DNA from: Chromatiales bacterium (ex Bugula neritina AB1)
GTDB taxonomy: Bacteria; Pseudomonadota; Gammaproteobacteria; Granulosicoccales; Granulosicoccaceae
Length of the DNA stretch: 38,417 bases
Assembly: GCA_001730015.1 (NCBI GenBank)
Contig: MDLA01000155.1
Span: 1 to 38,417 of the forward strand
Direction: 5' to 3'
The first letter of the stretch is position 1; every line of letters starts with the position of its first letter. This document shows, one piece after another, positions 15,587 to 24,148 of the stretch. A program made the position numbers and the translations under genes. The notes beneath the pieces are model-generated. The model was not told the DNA's origin and did no database searches. It was given only the letters and a program-made list of their open reading frames with translations.

Positions 15587-18159
15587 GGTTGCTTTCTGCC
15601 TGCTGCGGTTTTGATTATTTTGTCCAGAGCAGCACCTACCTCCGGAACCTCACCAGACCAGTAGGCCGTGTGTCCGCCGAAGCCGGCGCATTGTTCACTG
15701 GCGGTGCCGGAGTAGGCTGTTTTGTTCTGACTGGTATCAAATCGAGCGTTGTCTGTATCTGAGTACCAGAGGTGGCGACCGACATAATCACCACTCATAT
15801 AGAGATTGCGCCAGCTTGCTACACCGAGCGACGAGGGATCGGGGCCGTTGCGGTGGCTATCGGTTTCGCTGTACTCACACCACTGGTACTGATGCGGGAA
15901 ACGCCGGTTATAGAGCTGGCGCAGCGGGCTGCCGAAGCTCAGCAAATCAATTGGAATACTGGAGCTGTTGCCATCGGCCGGCAGTAGCGCCTGCAGTGTT
16001 TTGTCGGTACCACCGCACAGCTGCGATTGCTCACGCTTTAGAAATCGCAGGAGATCTGCGGTTATAACGGTACCCTGACTGTGCGCTACGATCACAAGTC
16101 CATCATAGGGTTTGCCCGTATGCGGATCTCGCCAGTTTGCGATGTGCCGCAGCAATGAGACATAGCGCCTGCAAATGGCAGCCTTGGCGTTGTTTTCCCT
16201 CGGGGTTATGCGAAACCAGTTAGTGACATCCAGAGCGATATCAAGAACCGCTCCGAACCCTTTTTTCATCATTCCAACCGGGCCGTGGCCGAACATCGAG
16301 ACGATAATCAGCAGCGCAAGCCCGAGTACAATGTAGTGTTCGTGAGGCTGTACTGCTGTATCGGTGGTCACTTTATAGAAACCGAGAATCGGAATCAGGG
16401 CAAACAATACAAACATAATAGCCCAGGAAGAATAGTTCATCTGAGTAAACCCCCGATCGAGTATCCGGCCAAGCCCTGCTACATCACGTTTGTTTTTTAT
16501 GCCGTCGCTGAGCGGGGCCGGGCAGATAGCCCATGCGGCGTAACCGACGGCGATCAGCACCGTTGCAGCAATGACTGCAAGCCCCGGAGAAAACAACGAT
16601 TCAAGAATTGCCCGCAATGTGTCTGGCACCAGAGGCAGTTCAGAAAAGTGGCGGAACATTATTTCAGTGCTTCGATAGATCAGCTCCCACAGCGAAAACG
16701 TAATGAGAATGGATAACAGGCCCGAGACTACGAGGGTGATACTGCTGGTCCAGAAGAGTCGGGCACTGGCATCACGTTCGGCAGCGGGAGCGGTGCCCGC
16801 GGCGACAACACCTGCGACAAAGCTGATAAAAGCGAACAACACAAATAAAGAAATCGCTATCGCTGTGGCCAGCGCAATCAGCTGACTGCCAATTGCACCA
16901 GCCTCGAAAATCTCTTTGGCGACAATAAACTGAGGTGTCTGATGCTGCCCGCCTGTTTCCAGGCCTTTGATAATGCCGTCCGCGGTTCTTTGCGAGAACT
17001 GGCCAATAAGGTGAATAGAGCTGTCCAGTAGTGCGGAGCTTGAAAGCAGGCCTATAAAAAGCAGCAGAGTAGCCAGAAGCAGACCTCCGCCCACGGCGCG
17101 TACGCCGGGCTGTCTGTCGTTATAGATACGCAGCATGAACCACAGTAGCAGACACACCAGCAGATGCTGGAGAATGATATTGTCATCCGGGGAAACCTTA
17201 CCCGTCAGGAACACCCCGATGGCCGCCGAGAAAAGCAGCGCAACGGGAATAAAATAGAGATTCCAGTATTGGTCATTGCTGCGGCCGTATTTGAAAATCC
17301 GGGTAATCAGAAACAGCGCGACAGCGCCGAGGATAATCAGCAGCGCTATACTGCTTCCACCGCCTGTGTCTTCGGGTTCTTTCAGGTAGACAAACGGCAG
17401 TACGGTAACGCCCATACTCAGTACGCACAAATGCATGGCCGGAATTACAATTACTGTCAGGTACTCTGCGATCAGGTGGCTGTAAAAAGCGATACGAAAG
17501 CTTATATTTTTATCCGGTGCACAAGGCCGGGCGCGTTCCAGCGTCAGTGTGCCGATGCGCGGAAGAAAATACAGCAACAGGTAGAATTCAAATAGAAAAC
17601 TGAAAAAATGATTACCGATACGGGACAGATCAGCCCAGTGCATTTCATAGATATCGACACCGGTTTCAATGCTGCCATCCGGGTGTTTGCGATGCCCGCT
17701 CAGCACCCTGACTTCCATGCTGTGCAGGTCACTGTCGGCAAGTCCCTGAAGTTGCTCGCGCATGGACTCGTGCTCGGTCCATTCGTTTATATCGACGGGC
17801 TCCAGGTTGCTTTCAAGCGGTGCAATTAAATCTGCTTGCTCGCAGTTTTCGTCTGTGTAAGTGACTTGCTTTTCGGGCGGGTAGGTTGCTATCCGGCTGA
17901 CCGTGGCGGTGGCTGATATACCTTGTATTCCAGAGCAGTCTGATCGGGTTTTTCCGGTATCTATTTCGCGCGATAGCACCACCGGGTTTTGCGCGATCAG
18001 CGTTTGTGATTCGGTAAAGTTTGTGTATAGACTCTGCTGCTCACCCGACAGCAGCAAGCCGGCGGTGGCTTGTTGAGTGGCGTACCGCTTCTGATCGGCT
18101 ACTCCGTGCACAGCAAGAATAGCGATTCTTGGCGTTGTTTTTTCCGGATTACTTTCCAT
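15583..18159 (-). CDS. Multi-pass membrane protein with a split alpha/beta-hydrolase domain
   Basis: This is an 858-aa protein. The N-terminus carries a hydrolase-like strand and turn (RIAILAVHGVADQKRYATQQA, about 12-32). About ten hydrophobic segments fill residues 180-600. The C-terminus then has a serine-hydrolase nucleophile elbow GLVIVAHSQGTVI (Ser about 694), followed by candidates for the acid (SGDYVGRHLW, Asp about 791) and the base (GGHTAYW, His about 830). This reads as a lipase/esterase-type fold interrupted by a membrane domain, with the catalytic parts on the cytoplasmic side. It has no signal peptide. The neighbours give no functional clue. A membrane-bound lipid or peptide hydrolase is the simplest guess. 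Confidence 0.7.
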   Translation of the reverse strand: MESNPEKTTPRIAILAVHGVADQKRYATQQATAGLLLSGEQQSLYTNFTESQTLIAQNPVVLSREIDTGKTRSDCSGIQGISATATVSRIATYPPEKQVTYTDENCEQADLIAPLESNLEPVDINEWTEHESMREQLQGLADSDLHSMEVRVLSGHRKHPDGSIETGVDIYEMHWADLSRIGNHFFSFLFEFYLLLYFLPRIGTLTLERARPCAPDKNISFRIAFYSHLIAEYLTVIVIPAMHLCVLSMGVTVLPFVYLKEPEDTGGGSSIALLIILGAVALFLITRIFKYGRSNDQYWNLYFIPVALLFSAAIGVFLTGKVSPDDNIILQHLLVCLLLWFMLRIYNDRQPGVRAVGGGLLLATLLLFIGLLSSSALLDSSIHLIGQFSQRTADGIIKGLETGGQHQTPQFIVAKEIFEAGAIGSQLIALATAIAISLFVLFAFISFVAGVVAAGTAPAAERDASARLFWTSSITLVVSGLLSILITFSLWELIYRSTEIMFRHFSELPLVPDTLRAILESLFSPGLAVIAATVLIAVGYAAWAICPAPLSDGIKNKRDVAGLGRILDRGFTQMNYSSWAIMFVLFALIPILGFYKVTTDTAVQPHEHYIVLGLALLIIVSMFGHGPVGMMKKGFGAVLDIALDVTNWFRITPRENNAKAAICRRYVSLLRHIANWRDPHTGKPYDGLVIVAHSQGTVITADLLRFLKREQSQLCGGTDKTLQALLPADGNSSSIPIDLLSFGSPLRQLYNRRFPHQYQWCEYSETDSHRNGPDPSSLGVASWRNLYMSGDYVGRHLWYSDTDNARFDTSQNKTAYSGTASEQCAGFGGHTAYWSGEVPEVGAALDKIIKTAAGRKQP

Positions 18160-18222
18160 AGCAATTTCTACATTGTCGACTGCGGGATAATCTATCGCAA
18201 CTTCAGTTGCACGGCTTACTGA

Positions 18223-20283
18223 TTATTTTGTCCGGCTGACAATCAGGTTGCCCTGTTTATCGATGGTTCCGCTAAATCCCGGCTCGACCCAGATGGTGGT
18301 ATCGGGCTGTTCCAGCACAGCGGGGCCGGTAACGGTTGCAGCTACCGGTAACTGTAGTCGATTATAAACCGTTGCCTGATGGGTTTTACCGGAAAAATAT
18401 ACCTCGCGGCGGCCGCGTTGTGCTTCTTCGATTGTGTGATTGTTGTCGGGTGCCAGTACGGCGGGATCAAACTTGGGGCGCCTGCCGACAACCGTTACCC
18501 GCAGGTTAATTATAGCGGTGGCAGCCTGATCGAGTAAGCGGCCATACACCTGCTTGTAGCGATGCTCGAATGCAGAAAGAACAGAGGCGGTGGTCAGTTT
18601 CTCAGTGGCGCCGGCCTGCAGGCTGACATCGACCGAATGAGTCTGGCCAATGTAGAGCATGTCGAGTGAACTGTGTACTTCTATCTCTGAAAACTCTGCT
18701 TTTGCCTCTCGCAGCTGGCGGGACCCGGTGGCGCTGAATGCTGCTATCAGTGACTGCAATTCTACAGGATCAGTGTCTGACAATGGCTGATTCAGGGTTT
18801 TTACGAAGTCCTGCCGCATATCTGCAATAACGCATCCCAACGCCGAAACAATACCGGGATAGCGTGGCACCAGCGCACTGGCAAGACCAATCTCACGTAC
18901 CAGCGCACACGTATGCAGTGCACCGCCGCCGCCAAACGGCATGGCTGCAAACTGACGCGGGTCGTGACCGCGTTCTATAGAAACAAGCCGGATTGCACCG
19001 GCCATCAGTGCATTGGCTACATCTATAATCGCTTCGGCCGCGGCCATCACTTCCATACCCAGAGGTCTGGCAATATGCTTTTCAATAGCGTAGCGAGCGG
19101 CGTCTCTATCCAGTGACTGCAGCTGCCCGCCTATCGGCTGACTGCTGTTGATGCGGCCCAGTACAACGTTGGCATCCGTTACGGTGGGGCGATCATTGCC
19201 ACGGCCGTAGCATACTGGTCCCGGTGTGGAGCCTGCACTTTCAGGGCCGATTCGAATCATGCCTTCAGGGTCTATCCATGCAATGGATCCACCGCCGGCA
19301 CCTATGGTGGTTATTTCGATCATGGGTGCTCGAATGACCAGACCAAAATCTACTGATGTCTGCGAGGCGAGTGATGCCATTCCGTCGGCAACAACCGAGA
19401 TATCGAAACTGGTGCCGCCCATATCGCAGGTAATAACGTTGTTAAAACCCGATTGCGTTGCCAGATAGGCCGACGCATAGACTCCGGCCGCCGGACCGGA
19501 CAGCGCAGTTCTGACGGGGGTTTGTGCGGCAGTTTCGGCGTTCATCAGGCCACCACTCGATTGCACAATTAGAAACTCACCACCAAAGCCGTTTTCATTC
19601 AGGCGCTCATCCAGCGTACGCAGATAGTTACCAACGACCGGCTGTAAATAGGCGTTCAAAGCGGTTGTCGATGCGCGCTCGAACTCACGTATTTCAGGCA
19701 GCAACTCACTGGATAGTGAGATGTGCTTATTCGGCCATAGATCCTGTAGCAGCTGCCGCGCTCTATTTTCGTTGGCGGGATTGGCGTGGGCGTTGATAAA
19801 AACCACTGCGATTGACTCGATCCCCGCGCTGAGCAGTTGTTCGACTGCCTGAGCGAATTTTTCTTCATTGAGTCTGGTGAGTACACTGCCGTCGGCCAGT
19901 GTGCGCTCCGGCACTTCGATACTCATGGCGCGGCTGACGACCGGATCATACTGACCTCGCAGTCCCCAGGTGGTCGGCCGGTCACGGCGACGCATCTGCA
20001 GAATGTCTCGAAACCCTGCGGTAGTGATCAGGCCGGTTTCAGCCCCTTTGCGTTCCAGAAGCGCATTGGTGCCAACGGTTGTTCCATGAATGATGGCGGC
20101 TATAGTGCTGAAGTGCGCAACGGCTGAGGTTATGCCTTCGAAGAATCCGTCTGCTTCGCTGCCGCGTGTGGAAGCTACCTTGTGTACAGAGACCGCACCG
20201 GTGCGCTGATCGATAGCGAAGACATCGGTGAAGGTACCGCCAACATCAATGCCAATCAGGGTTTGCGCGGTTGTGGCGTTCAT
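18223..20283 (-). CDS. hyuA: Hydantoinase/oxoprolinase subunit A
   Basis: This 686-aa protein of the HyuA family, an ASKHA-type ATPase subunit, has an N-terminal IGIDVGGTFTDVFA phosphate loop (12-25), the GTTVGTNALLERKG segment, the central CDMGGTSFDISVV loop and TTIGAGGGSIAWID. With HyuB it forms ATP-dependent enzymes that open cyclic amides (5-oxoproline, N-methylhydantoin, caprolactam) or carboxylate ketones. It overlaps the hyuB stop by four bases (ATGA) and is the last gene of the five-gene minus-strand operon. The substrate cannot be read from the sequence; see the finding on the cassette. Confidence 0.9.
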   Translation of the reverse strand: MNATTAQTLIGIDVGGTFTDVFAIDQRTGAVSVHKVASTRGSEADGFFEGITSAVAHFSTIAAIIHGTTVGTNALLERKGAETGLITTAGFRDILQMRRRDRPTTWGLRGQYDPVVSRAMSIEVPERTLADGSVLTRLNEEKFAQAVEQLLSAGIESIAVVFINAHANPANENRARQLLQDLWPNKHISLSSELLPEIREFERASTTALNAYLQPVVGNYLRTLDERLNENGFGGEFLIVQSSGGLMNAETAAQTPVRTALSGPAAGVYASAYLATQSGFNNVITCDMGGTSFDISVVADGMASLASQTSVDFGLVIRAPMIEITTIGAGGGSIAWIDPEGMIRIGPESAGSTPGPVCYGRGNDRPTVTDANVVLGRINSSQPIGGQLQSLDRDAARYAIEKHIARPLGMEVMAAAEAIIDVANALMAGAIRLVSIERGHDPRQFAAMPFGGGGALHTCALVREIGLASALVPRYPGIVSALGCVIADMRQDFVKTLNQPLSDTDPVELQSLIAAFSATGSRQLREAKAEFSEIEVHSSLDMLYIGQTHSVDVSLQAGATEKLTTASVLSAFEHRYKQVYGRLLDQAATAIINLRVTVVGRRPKFDPAVLAPDNNHTIEEAQRGRREVYFSGKTHQATVYNRLQLPVAATVTGPAVLEQPDTTIWVEPGFSGTIDKQGNLIVSRTK

Positions 20284-22022
20284 GAGTGGTTATCTGTATT
20301 GCGTAAATTTACGGTTGCGGAGGTATTGACCGTGCCGTTGTTGTCCACCACAACGCCGTAATCGTCCTGCGCCTGTTGCACGCTGATAAACTCGTTGATC
20401 ACATCGTCGGCAACGTCGCTTACCCGGCGTTTGAACGGAGCACCATAGCCGCCACCGCCAGGTGTTTCCAGGCGCACCCGCTGACCGGCCTTAAGTTCTA
20501 TACCGTTCATTTTAGAAATCATTTCCGGTTGACTGGAAAGGCCTGCAAATTCCCCGGGGCTATCATAGTGAAAGCGATTGAGCGCACCCGGCTGGCCGTC
20601 GGCAACCCCGGGTGGCGGATACAAACCACGTTCACCGAATAGAAACCCTCTGGCATCGCGCATGACTTCAATTTCATACAAGCCGCCGAGCCCGCCGCGG
20701 TGAGTACCCGGCCCGCCGGAGCCGTTGCGAAGTGCCCATTGGGTAAAGCGCACCGGGTAGCGGGCTTCCAGAATTTCGACCGGTGGTATTGTTGCCATGG
20801 AGATCGGTGCATTGCCGTGTGATAAGCCGTCGCCCTCGGGGTGGCCGCCGTGGCCGCCGCCAAAAAAGGAGAACATCACCCAGCGTGATCCGTTTTCATG
20901 GTGCCCCGCTATAGATAGCGCGTTGATGGTGCCATAGGCACAGCCGTTGAGTTTCTCGGGTGCGGCCTTTGACAGCGCGACGAAAATGATGTCGATCACG
21001 CGCAGAATGGTTTCGGTATAGCCACCGACCGGGCGCGGTGAGCGAGCGTCCATCACCGTGTCTGGTGGTATGACAATAGTAACCGGATCGAGCACTCCGG
21101 CATTTGCTGCGACGTCCTGAAATACGTGCTTGAGCGCGACATAGATCGACGCCTCGGCCGTAGAGCGCGATATATTCACCGGCCCGCTGCAAGCCGCTGA
21201 AGTGCCGGTAAAATCCAGGGTAAGCTGATCGCCGGTTACACTAATGGCGACTTTAACGGTCAGTGGCTCGGCACTGATACCGTCGTTATCCAGATAATCG
21301 GTGGCCTCATAGATACCGTCGGGCAGTTCAGCGATATACCGTTGCATTTGCGAACTGGCTCGCAGCCGCAGTTCGTGCAGTACTTCAAGCAGTGTTGCGG
21401 ACGTGTATCGGTCTATAAGTTCCTGCAGCCGTTCTTCGCCGAGCCGCAACGCCGCCAGCTGGCCATTGAGGTCGCCGTGCATAGACATAGGCAGCCGGGT
21501 GTTAGCAGCAAGAATGGCGATGATATCGTGCTGTATTTCACCGCGCCTGACCAGTTTGACCGGAGGAATGAGCACGCCTTCCTGAAACACTTCGGTTGCA
21601 GCCGGGTTGTAGTTGCCTGGCACATTGCCGCCGACATCGTGCCAGTGCGCGACTGATGCGGCAAAGCAGAATATTTGATTCTTGTGGAAGATCGGTTGTA
21701 CCAGTTTGAAATCGTTAAGGTGAGTGCCGCCGTCGTAGGGGTCGTTAAAAATGAAAATGTCACCCGGGTCGGGCCTGCCATTGTTTTCTATATACTGAAT
21801 GACAGCACGCACCGCAAAGGCCATGGCTCCGACAAATACGGGTAGCCCGTATTTACCCTGAACCAGTGTGTCGCCGCTGCGGGCGTCGTAAAAACCGTGG
21901 CTGGCATCGTGAGCTTCGGCAATGATCGGGTTGAATGCGGCATTGAACAGGGTTGCGTCCATTTCGTCAGCAATCTGCTCGAAGCGTCCGCGCAAAACCG
22001 ACAATAGAACGGGATCAATCAT
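20280..22022 (-). CDS. hyuB: Hydantoinase/oxoprolinase subunit B
   Basis: This 580-aa HyuB-family catalytic subunit starts DPVLLSVLRGRFEQIADEMDATLFNAAFN and contains ISEAHD-like IAEAHDASHGFYDA, the FNDPYDGGTHLNDF segment, SVAHWHDVGGNVPG (metal-binding type histidines), and the C-terminal ETPGGGGYGAPFKR typical of the family. Its length is slightly above the usual for HyuB. Its start codon lies inside the last codons of the leuD-like gene (8-base overlap, ATGATTGA), so it is probably translated by coupling. It is predicted to act with HyuA on a cyclic amide or imide. Confidence 0.9.
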   Translation of the reverse strand: MIDPVLLSVLRGRFEQIADEMDATLFNAAFNPIIAEAHDASHGFYDARSGDTLVQGKYGLPVFVGAMAFAVRAVIQYIENNGRPDPGDIFIFNDPYDGGTHLNDFKLVQPIFHKNQIFCFAASVAHWHDVGGNVPGNYNPAATEVFQEGVLIPPVKLVRRGEIQHDIIAILAANTRLPMSMHGDLNGQLAALRLGEERLQELIDRYTSATLLEVLHELRLRASSQMQRYIAELPDGIYEATDYLDNDGISAEPLTVKVAISVTGDQLTLDFTGTSAACSGPVNISRSTAEASIYVALKHVFQDVAANAGVLDPVTIVIPPDTVMDARSPRPVGGYTETILRVIDIIFVALSKAAPEKLNGCAYGTINALSIAGHHENGSRWVMFSFFGGGHGGHPEGDGLSHGNAPISMATIPPVEILEARYPVRFTQWALRNGSGGPGTHRGGLGGLYEIEVMRDARGFLFGERGLYPPPGVADGQPGALNRFHYDSPGEFAGLSSQPEMISKMNGIELKAGQRVRLETPGGGGYGAPFKRRVSDVADDVINEFISVQQAQDDYGVVVDNNGTVNTSATVNLRNTDNHS

Positions 22023-22701
22023 TCGTTTTTCTCTTGGCTACGGCTTCTGGCTGCGGTATCTGGCTGCGATATTTGGCTGCGCCTTCTGGCTGCGGATATA
22101 GCCAGGGGCGCAGGGATTCATCGTTTTTAATGAAATTTTCAATCTCATGTGCGAGCTTGAGCGTCATATCAATTGCCGACAAGCCGTTAAGCAACAACTC
22201 CTGCCTGTTGCTGTCGAGATTAAAATAACACCTTATGCTGCTGCTTGTTATGCTGCGCTGCTGCAGATCAACCGTGAGCGGTCCGGTTTTACTGTGTTCC
22301 GCCAGTGTGGCGATATTTTTCTGATCAAGAATAATCGGCAGCATGCCATTGGCGATGCAGTTGTCAAAAAATATAGAGCCGAAGCTGCTGGCGACAATCA
22401 CCCTGAATCCGAATTCCTGCAGTGCCCAGACGGCATGCTCGCGGGAGGAACCGCAGCCGAAATTAGCACCGGACAACAGCAGGCTTGCACCATTGGCGTG
22501 AGGCTGATTCAGGACAAACTCAGGGTTCGGGTTTTTACCCCCTGTTGCTGCATCACTGTAGCGCAGGTTAGCGAAGAGTCCGTCAGCCAGCCCGTGTTTG
22601 GAGACACGCTTCATCTCCCGTGAGGGTATTATCTGGTCGGTATTTATATTGTCTGCAAGCAGTGCCACTGCAGTGCCTGTGTGTGAGCTGAATTTCTGCA
22701 C
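22015..22701 (-). CDS. leuD: LeuD-like hydro-lyase small subunit
   Basis: This 228-aa aconitase-superfamily swivel domain resembles 3-isopropylmalate dehydratase small subunits: DNINTDQIIPSREMKR (about 17-32), LLSGANFGCGSSREHAVWAL (about 74-93), and SFGSIFFDNCIANGMLPI. It has a C-terminal tail (from about residue 195) encoded by 13-bp tandem repeats (22041-22092) and rich in Pro, Gln, Glu and Ala. The pairing with LeuC, 7 bp upstream, is normal, but the operon is catabolic. The pair may hydrate or isomerise a substituted maleate or citraconate rather than make leucine; real leucine genes would be expected with leuA and leuB. Confidence 0.85.
   Translation of the reverse strand: MQKFSSHTGTAVALLADNINTDQIIPSREMKRVSKHGLADGLFANLRYSDAATGGKNPNPEFVLNQPHANGASLLLSGANFGCGSSREHAVWALQEFGFRVIVASSFGSIFFDNCIANGMLPIILDQKNIATLAEHSKTGPLTVDLQQRSITSSSIRCYFNLDSNRQELLLNGLSAIDMTLKLAHEIENFIKNDESLRPWLYPQPEGAAKYRSQIPQPEAVAKRKTND
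22041..22099. repeat. 13-bp tandem repeat in the leuD-like 3' end
   Basis: Four units of 13 bp follow each other: CGGCTTCTGGCTG (22041-22053), CGGTATCTGGCTG, CGATATTTGGCTG and CGCCTTCTGGCTG (to 22092), with a partial fifth unit to 22099. A degenerate unit may precede. Thirteen is not a multiple of three, so a change in copy number would shift the frame of the leuD-like gene. Confidence 0.85.
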
Positions 22702-22708
22702 CAGTGTA

Positions 22709-24148
22709 TTATCCGTCGGAGTGACCGGCTAGCCGGACATCGGAGATTTTCCCGGTGACGGCAGACCAGGCAACGGTTTCCGGACTGGCAATATGGGTTC
22801 GGGTTTGCGGGCCCTGCCGTCCTTCAAAGTTGCGGTTGGTGGAAGAAATTGTTCGTGCCTGTTGACCAAAGCCTTCGCCGCCTGCAAAAAAACACATTGA
22901 GCAGCCGGACTCGCCCCATTGAAAGCCCGCCTGTTTAAATATTTTATCAAGGCCTTCGGCCTCTGCGTGTTGCTTTACCTGAGTGGAGCCGGGTATGCAA
23001 ATCGCCCTGACCCCCTGAGCTACTTTGCGGTTCTGCAGAATATTTGCAGCACGGCGGAGGTCGCTTAGGCGGCTGTTGGTGCAGGAGCCGATAAATGCAA
23101 CATCGATACGCAGATCGGTCAGGAATTGCCCGGGGGTCAGCCCCATATAGGCGAGCGCTTTTGTCTGTGAAGAATCGGTTTGACCGTTGCTGTTGGCAGG
23201 CGGGGGAACCGCTGTGTCAACCGGTATCGCGTGTTCCGGACTTGTGCCCCAGGAAACAGCAGGCGCCAGAGTGCTGGTGTCCAGAGTGATCTCGCTGTTG
23301 AATTCAGCGCCGGGGTCGCTCGCAAGTGCGAGCCATTGCTGTTGTGCAGATTCCCTGTGTTGCGCTGCCGCACCGAACGGACGCCCGTCGACGTACTCCA
23401 GGGTTTTATTGTCGGGTGCAATAACAGCCGTGAATGCACCGAATTCTACAGCCATGTTACACAAAGTCAGGCGCTGCTCTATATCCATTGCGGTTACCAC
23501 CGGACCGGAAAATTCTATAACGTGGCCCACAGCATGTGCGGCGCCGTATTGCGCAATCAAATGGATAATAATATCTTTTGCGGTAAGCCATGCCGGCTTA
23601 GCGCCGTCTAAATTGATCCGCATTTGCTTTTGCGCCTTTATCCGCAGGGTTCTGGTTGCCAGGGCGTGCTCGCAATCAGTAGAGCCGATTCCCCAGGCCA
23701 GTGCTCCAAGCGCTCCGAGCGTGCAGGTGTGGCTGTCGGGGCAGACCATAGTGATGCCGGGCAGGGCTATACCCTGTTCAGGGGCAATCACGTGAACAAT
23801 GCCCTGACGCGGATCATCTATATCAAAAAAATTTAGTTTCAGTTCGCGTGCCTGTTTTCGCATCGCACTGATGAATACCTCGCCGCCCGGCATACGCGAG
23901 ATCTGCGGACGCCCCGGTGTGGTATCGGCAATGTGGTCTATGGTGCAGAAAACCGATGACGGGTGAGCAACGGCGCGGTTGTCGTCGATCAGGTTGTTGA
24001 GTGCAATGGTGCCGGTGCGCTCATGCAGCATAATGCGATCGATTAAAACCAGTGAGGATCCGTCGTCAAACTGTTTTATCTGGTGCGCTTGCAGTAGTTT
24101 ATCGAACAGTGTCTGTGCGCGGTTGGCGGTTACCGCATGAGCCATCAC
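22709..24148 (-). CDS. leuC: LeuC-like hydro-lyase large subunit
   Basis: This 479-aa aconitase-family protein has the three [4Fe-4S] cysteines: one in GSCTNSR and two in GESGCSMCFFAGGEG. Substrate-binding motifs include VCPDSHTCTLGALGALAWGIG and STNRNFEGRQG. The region after CSMC (FFAGGEGFGQQARTISS) departs from the usual leucine-pathway wording (CLAMNxDxLxPGERCASTS), and a Pro/Gln/Ser-rich insert lies near residue 300. The gene overlaps the CoA-transferase stop by four bases. A hydratase or isomerase role on a branched dicarboxylate is likely; the true substrate is not evident. Confidence 0.87.
   Translation of the reverse strand: MMAHAVTANRAQTLFDKLLQAHQIKQFDDGSSLVLIDRIMLHERTGTIALNNLIDDNRAVAHPSSVFCTIDHIADTTPGRPQISRMPGGEVFISAMRKQARELKLNFFDIDDPRQGIVHVIAPEQGIALPGITMVCPDSHTCTLGALGALAWGIGSTDCEHALATRTLRIKAQKQMRINLDGAKPAWLTAKDIIIHLIAQYGAAHAVGHVIEFSGPVVTAMDIEQRLTLCNMAVEFGAFTAVIAPDNKTLEYVDGRPFGAAAQHRESAQQQWLALASDPGAEFNSEITLDTSTLAPAVSWGTSPEHAIPVDTAVPPPANSNGQTDSSQTKALAYMGLTPGQFLTDLRIDVAFIGSCTNSRLSDLRRAANILQNRKVAQGVRAICIPGSTQVKQHAEAEGLDKIFKQAGFQWGESGCSMCFFAGGEGFGQQARTISSTNRNFEGRQGPQTRTHIASPETVAWSAVTGKISDVRLAGHSDG

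Noticed and set aside
15583..18159. A type VI secretion lipase effector
   Set aside because: No secretion genes, immunity gene or VgrG/PAAR neighbour is present, and the protein has many membrane segments.
22041..22099. A CRISPR array
   Set aside because: The repeats are contiguous 13-bp units with no spacers.
22147..22623. Long plus-strand open frames inside the LeuCD, HyuAB and adenine deaminase genes
   Set aside because: They lie opposite well-supported genes, lack ribosome sites and show no recognisable protein features.
22015..24148. LeuC and LeuD as ordinary leucine biosynthesis genes
   Set aside because: No leuA or leuB is nearby, and the operon holds HyuAB and a CoA-transferase; kept as LeuCD-like.
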